Positions 5,863 through 7,648 of a DNA stretch of 7,648 bases are shown one piece after another (positions within the stretch are counted from its first letter, which is position 1; each line of letters opens with the position of its first letter). The notes beneath the pieces are model-generated. The model did not search any database and was not told the origin of the DNA. It worked only from the letters and a program-made list of their open reading frames with translations. Position numbers and translations under genes: made by a program. Source of the stretch: Bacillota bacterium (lineage in GTDB: Bacteria; Bacillota; Clostridia; Lachnospirales; Lachnospiraceae); contig JAEWRS010000189.1 of NCBI GenBank assembly GCA_023398855.1, forward strand, positions 1 through 7,648, in the 5' to 3' direction.

Positions 5863-6959
5863 TGAAGAACCATTTGTTTTATGATAAGTTACAGGCTTTA
5901 GAGCCAAAGGAAAAAGAACTGGATCCAGGAGAGCGCTTAAGAGCCATGGAGCGCCCTCTTTTATCCTGGTACAGGGAACATGCCAGAGTACTGCCCTGGC
6001 GGGACCGGCCGGAGCCATACCGTGTGTGGATTTCGGAAATCATGCTCCAGCAGACAAGAGTGGAGGCTGTAAAGCCTTATTTTGAGCGTTTTATGGAGGC
6101 CCTGCCCGGAATCCGGGATCTGGCAGCAGTATCGGAAGACCGGTTGCTCAAACTCTGGGAAGGCCTGGGCTATTACAGCAGGGCAAAAAATTTAAAGAGA
6201 ACAGCAGAGCTTCTTGTAGAGCAGTACGGCGGAGAGCTTCCGGCGTCCTACGAGGAGCTTAAAAAGCTTCCGGGGATTGGCTCCTATACTGCGGGTGCTA
6301 TTTGTTCTATTGCTTTTGGGATTTCTGTTCCAGCGGTAGATGGTAATGTTTTGCGGGTGATTTCCAGAGTGACAGGCAGCAGGGAGGACATTCTAAAGCA
6401 ATCAGTGAAACGCCGTATGGAGGAAGACTTAAGGGCCGTTATGCCAAAGGAAGCGGCCAGCTCTTATAACCAGGGGCTTATTGAGATTGGAGCAATTGTC
6501 TGTGTGCCCAATGGCCAGCCCCTGTGCGGACAATGTCCTCTGGCTTCTCTCTGTGTTGCAAGGATCAAGGGGCTTACCGGTGAGATTCCTGTGAAAACAC
6601 CGAAAAGGCCCCCCAGGAAAGAGGATAAGACGGTATTGCTGTTGTGGCAGAATGGGCGGCTTGCCATTCATAAGCGAGAGGATACAGGTCTTTTGGCTTC
6701 TCTTTACGAATTCCCCAACATGGAGGGATATTTGGATGGAGAGTCACTGCTCACGCGTCTGGGAGTAAGGACAGCTGAAATAACCCCTCTTCCTCCTGCA
6801 AAACATGTGTTCAGCCATGTAGTATGGCATATGATAGGATATTGGATTGAACTAGAAGAACAGCCGGCCGGAGAGTTTTTGTGGGTTACAGTAGAAGACT
6901 TAAAGAAAAATTATTCTCTGCCAGGTGCATTTAAAGCGTATACTAAGTTGATCAGGTGA
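5862..6959 (+). CDS. mutY: Adenine DNA glycosylase (A/G-specific)
   Basis: Removes adenine mispaired with 8-oxoguanine, preventing G:C to T:A mutations. Numbering from the ATG at 5862 (365 residues): the catalytic Glu59 lies in SEIMLQQTRV, the helix-hairpin-helix LPGIGSYTAGA is at 136-146, and the catalytic Asp160 is in VDGNVLRV. Four cysteines (214, 222, 225, 231) form the 4Fe-4S loop, and a NUDIX-like C-terminal domain (about 255-365) contains the FSH motif (317-319) used to recognise 8-oxoguanine. The first cysteine gap is seven residues, not the six of E. coli. The start overlaps the birA stop by one base (GTGATG), and the local ribosome site is weak, implying translational coupling. An ATG at 5946 would remove an N-terminal stretch of about 28 residues that lies outside the conserved core, but it has no well-spaced ribosome site. 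Everything needed for activity appears intact. Confidence 0.95.
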   Translation: MKNHLFYDKLQALEPKEKELDPGERLRAMERPLLSWYREHARVLPWRDRPEPYRVWISEIMLQQTRVEAVKPYFERFMEALPGIRDLAAVSEDRLLKLWEGLGYYSRAKNLKRTAELLVEQYGGELPASYEELKKLPGIGSYTAGAICSIAFGISVPAVDGNVLRVISRVTGSREDILKQSVKRRMEEDLRAVMPKEAASSYNQGLIEIGAIVCVPNGQPLCGQCPLASLCVARIKGLTGEIPVKTPKRPPRKEDKTVLLLWQNGRLAIHKREDTGLLASLYEFPNMEGYLDGESLLTRLGVRTAEITPLPPAKHVFSHVVWHMIGYWIELEEQPAGEFLWVTVEDLKKNYSLPGAFKAYTKLIR

Positions 6960-6963
6960 CATA

Positions 6964-7648
6964 ATGAAAAAGATTCTTTTTATATTTAATCCCCGCTCAG
7001 GAAAAGCCCAGATCAGAAACAAGCTGATGGACATCCTGGATATTTTTACAAAGGCTGGCTACGAACTGTTGGTCCATGTGACCCAGGGGTGCGGCGATGC
7101 CATGGAAGCTGCTGTTGTCCATGGAAGCAGTGTGGATCTGGTGGTCTGCAGTGGTGGAGACGGGACCCTAAACGAAACCATAAGCGGTCTTATGAAATTG
7201 GAACATGTTCCTGATTTAGGGTATATTCCCGCAGGTTCCACCAATGATTTTGCATCCAGCTTAAATATTTCTAAAAATATGGTAAAGGCTGCTGAAGCAG
7301 CGGTTTATGGGAAAGCCTATCCGATTGATATCGGCTGTTTCTGTAATGAGAGGCATTTTGTATACATTGCGGCCTTCGGAGCTTTTACAGAGGTATCTTA
7401 TTTAACTCCCCAGGATAAAAAAAATGTTCTGGGGCACCAGGCTTATATGCTGGAAGGTATGAAAAGCCTGGGTTCCATAAAGTCCTACCTGATGCGGATT
7501 GAGTGTGAGGAAATGACTCTGGAAGGAGAGTTTATTTTTGGTATGATAACCAACACCATAAGCGTAGGCGGATTTAAAGGACTTGTGGCGCAGAGTGTAG
7601 CTCTTGACGACGGAGAATTTGAAGTGCTGTTGATCCGGACGCCTAAGA
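6964..7648 (+). CDS. Diacylglycerol kinase-like lipid kinase (YegS/DgkB family), 3' end cut off by window
   Basis: An ATP-dependent kinase expected to phosphorylate diacylglycerol or a related lipid at the inner membrane face, recycling lipids for phospholipid or lipoteichoic acid synthesis. The frame stays open for 228 codons to the window end. Visible signatures are the N-terminal NPRSGK (residues 9-14), the nucleotide-binding GGDGTLNE (64-71) and PAGSTNDFA (89-97), followed by the start of the beta-sandwich domain (from about 120; VGGFKGLVAQSVALDDG near 207-223). The family is usually about 290-310 residues, so around 70-80 are missing. The start lies four bases after the mutY stop. AGGTGA at 6954-6959, itself overlapping that stop, serves as the ribosome site. 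No terminator or promoter is seen between mutY and this gene, so it belongs to the same transcript. Whether it is DgkB proper or a YegS-like enzyme is undecided. Confidence 0.9.
   Translation, partial: MKKILFIFNPRSGKAQIRNKLMDILDIFTKAGYELLVHVTQGCGDAMEAAVVHGSSVDLVVCSGGDGTLNETISGLMKLEHVPDLGYIPAGSTNDFASSLNISKNMVKAAEAAVYGKAYPIDIGCFCNERHFVYIAAFGAFTEVSYLTPQDKKNVLGHQAYMLEGMKSLGSIKSYLMRIECEEMTLEGEFIFGMITNTISVGGFKGLVAQSVALDDGEFEVLLIRTPK

Noticed and set aside
1..7648. Mobile element, CRISPR array, tRNA or defence island
   Set aside because: No transposase, integrase, regularly spaced repeat, tRNA-like cloverleaf or defence domain is visible. Genes are co-directional and of housekeeping type.

Overview
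The window carries eight protein-coding genes, all on the + strand. Two are cut by the window edges. The protein families, strong AGGAGG-type ribosome binding sites, sigmaA-like promoters and an ArgR-type operator point to a low-to-mid GC Firmicute. The protein style (for example the MutY Cys-Val-Pro-Asn-Gly iron-sulfur loop and the clostridial-looking argF and birA) suggests a Lachnospiraceae-like Clostridia member. That placement is inference from recognition, not from a search.

Layout: (1) 2-697 is the 3' part of a SpoU/TrmH-family RNA 2'-O-methyltransferase. (2) A 202-base gap holds a good sigmaA-like promoter (736-764) and a leader of about 130 bases. It leads into a two-gene unit, a short NfeD-like membrane protein (900-1340) and a stomatin/QmcA-type SPFH protein (1342-2280), closed by a clear intrinsic terminator (2304-2339). 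(3) A patatin-like phospholipase (2383-3555) stands alone. (4) A promoter with a near-perfect -10 and 17-base spacing (3564-3592) and an ARG-box-like palindrome over the expected start point (3595-3608) precede argF (3632-4567). Four genes follow with almost no gaps: a 102-residue three-helix membrane protein of unknown function (4571-4879), the bifunctional biotin ligase/repressor birA (4879-5862), the adenine glycosylase mutY (5862-6959) and a diacylglycerol-kinase-type lipid kinase (6964 to the window end).

The NfeD and SPFH proteins are expected to act together as a membrane microdomain or cage complex. From 3564 onward the genes have unrelated metabolic roles, but spacing, overlaps and the absence of visible terminators suggest one long transcript, possibly under arginine control.

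This is largely housekeeping sequence. I see no mobile element, CRISPR array, tRNA, rRNA or defence module, and nothing I can defend as a new biological system. The points most worth a second look are the ArgR-type operator at the head of a mixed operon, the unknown membrane protein coupled to argF, the leader of the nfeD-SPFH unit, and the C-terminal extension of the patatin protein.
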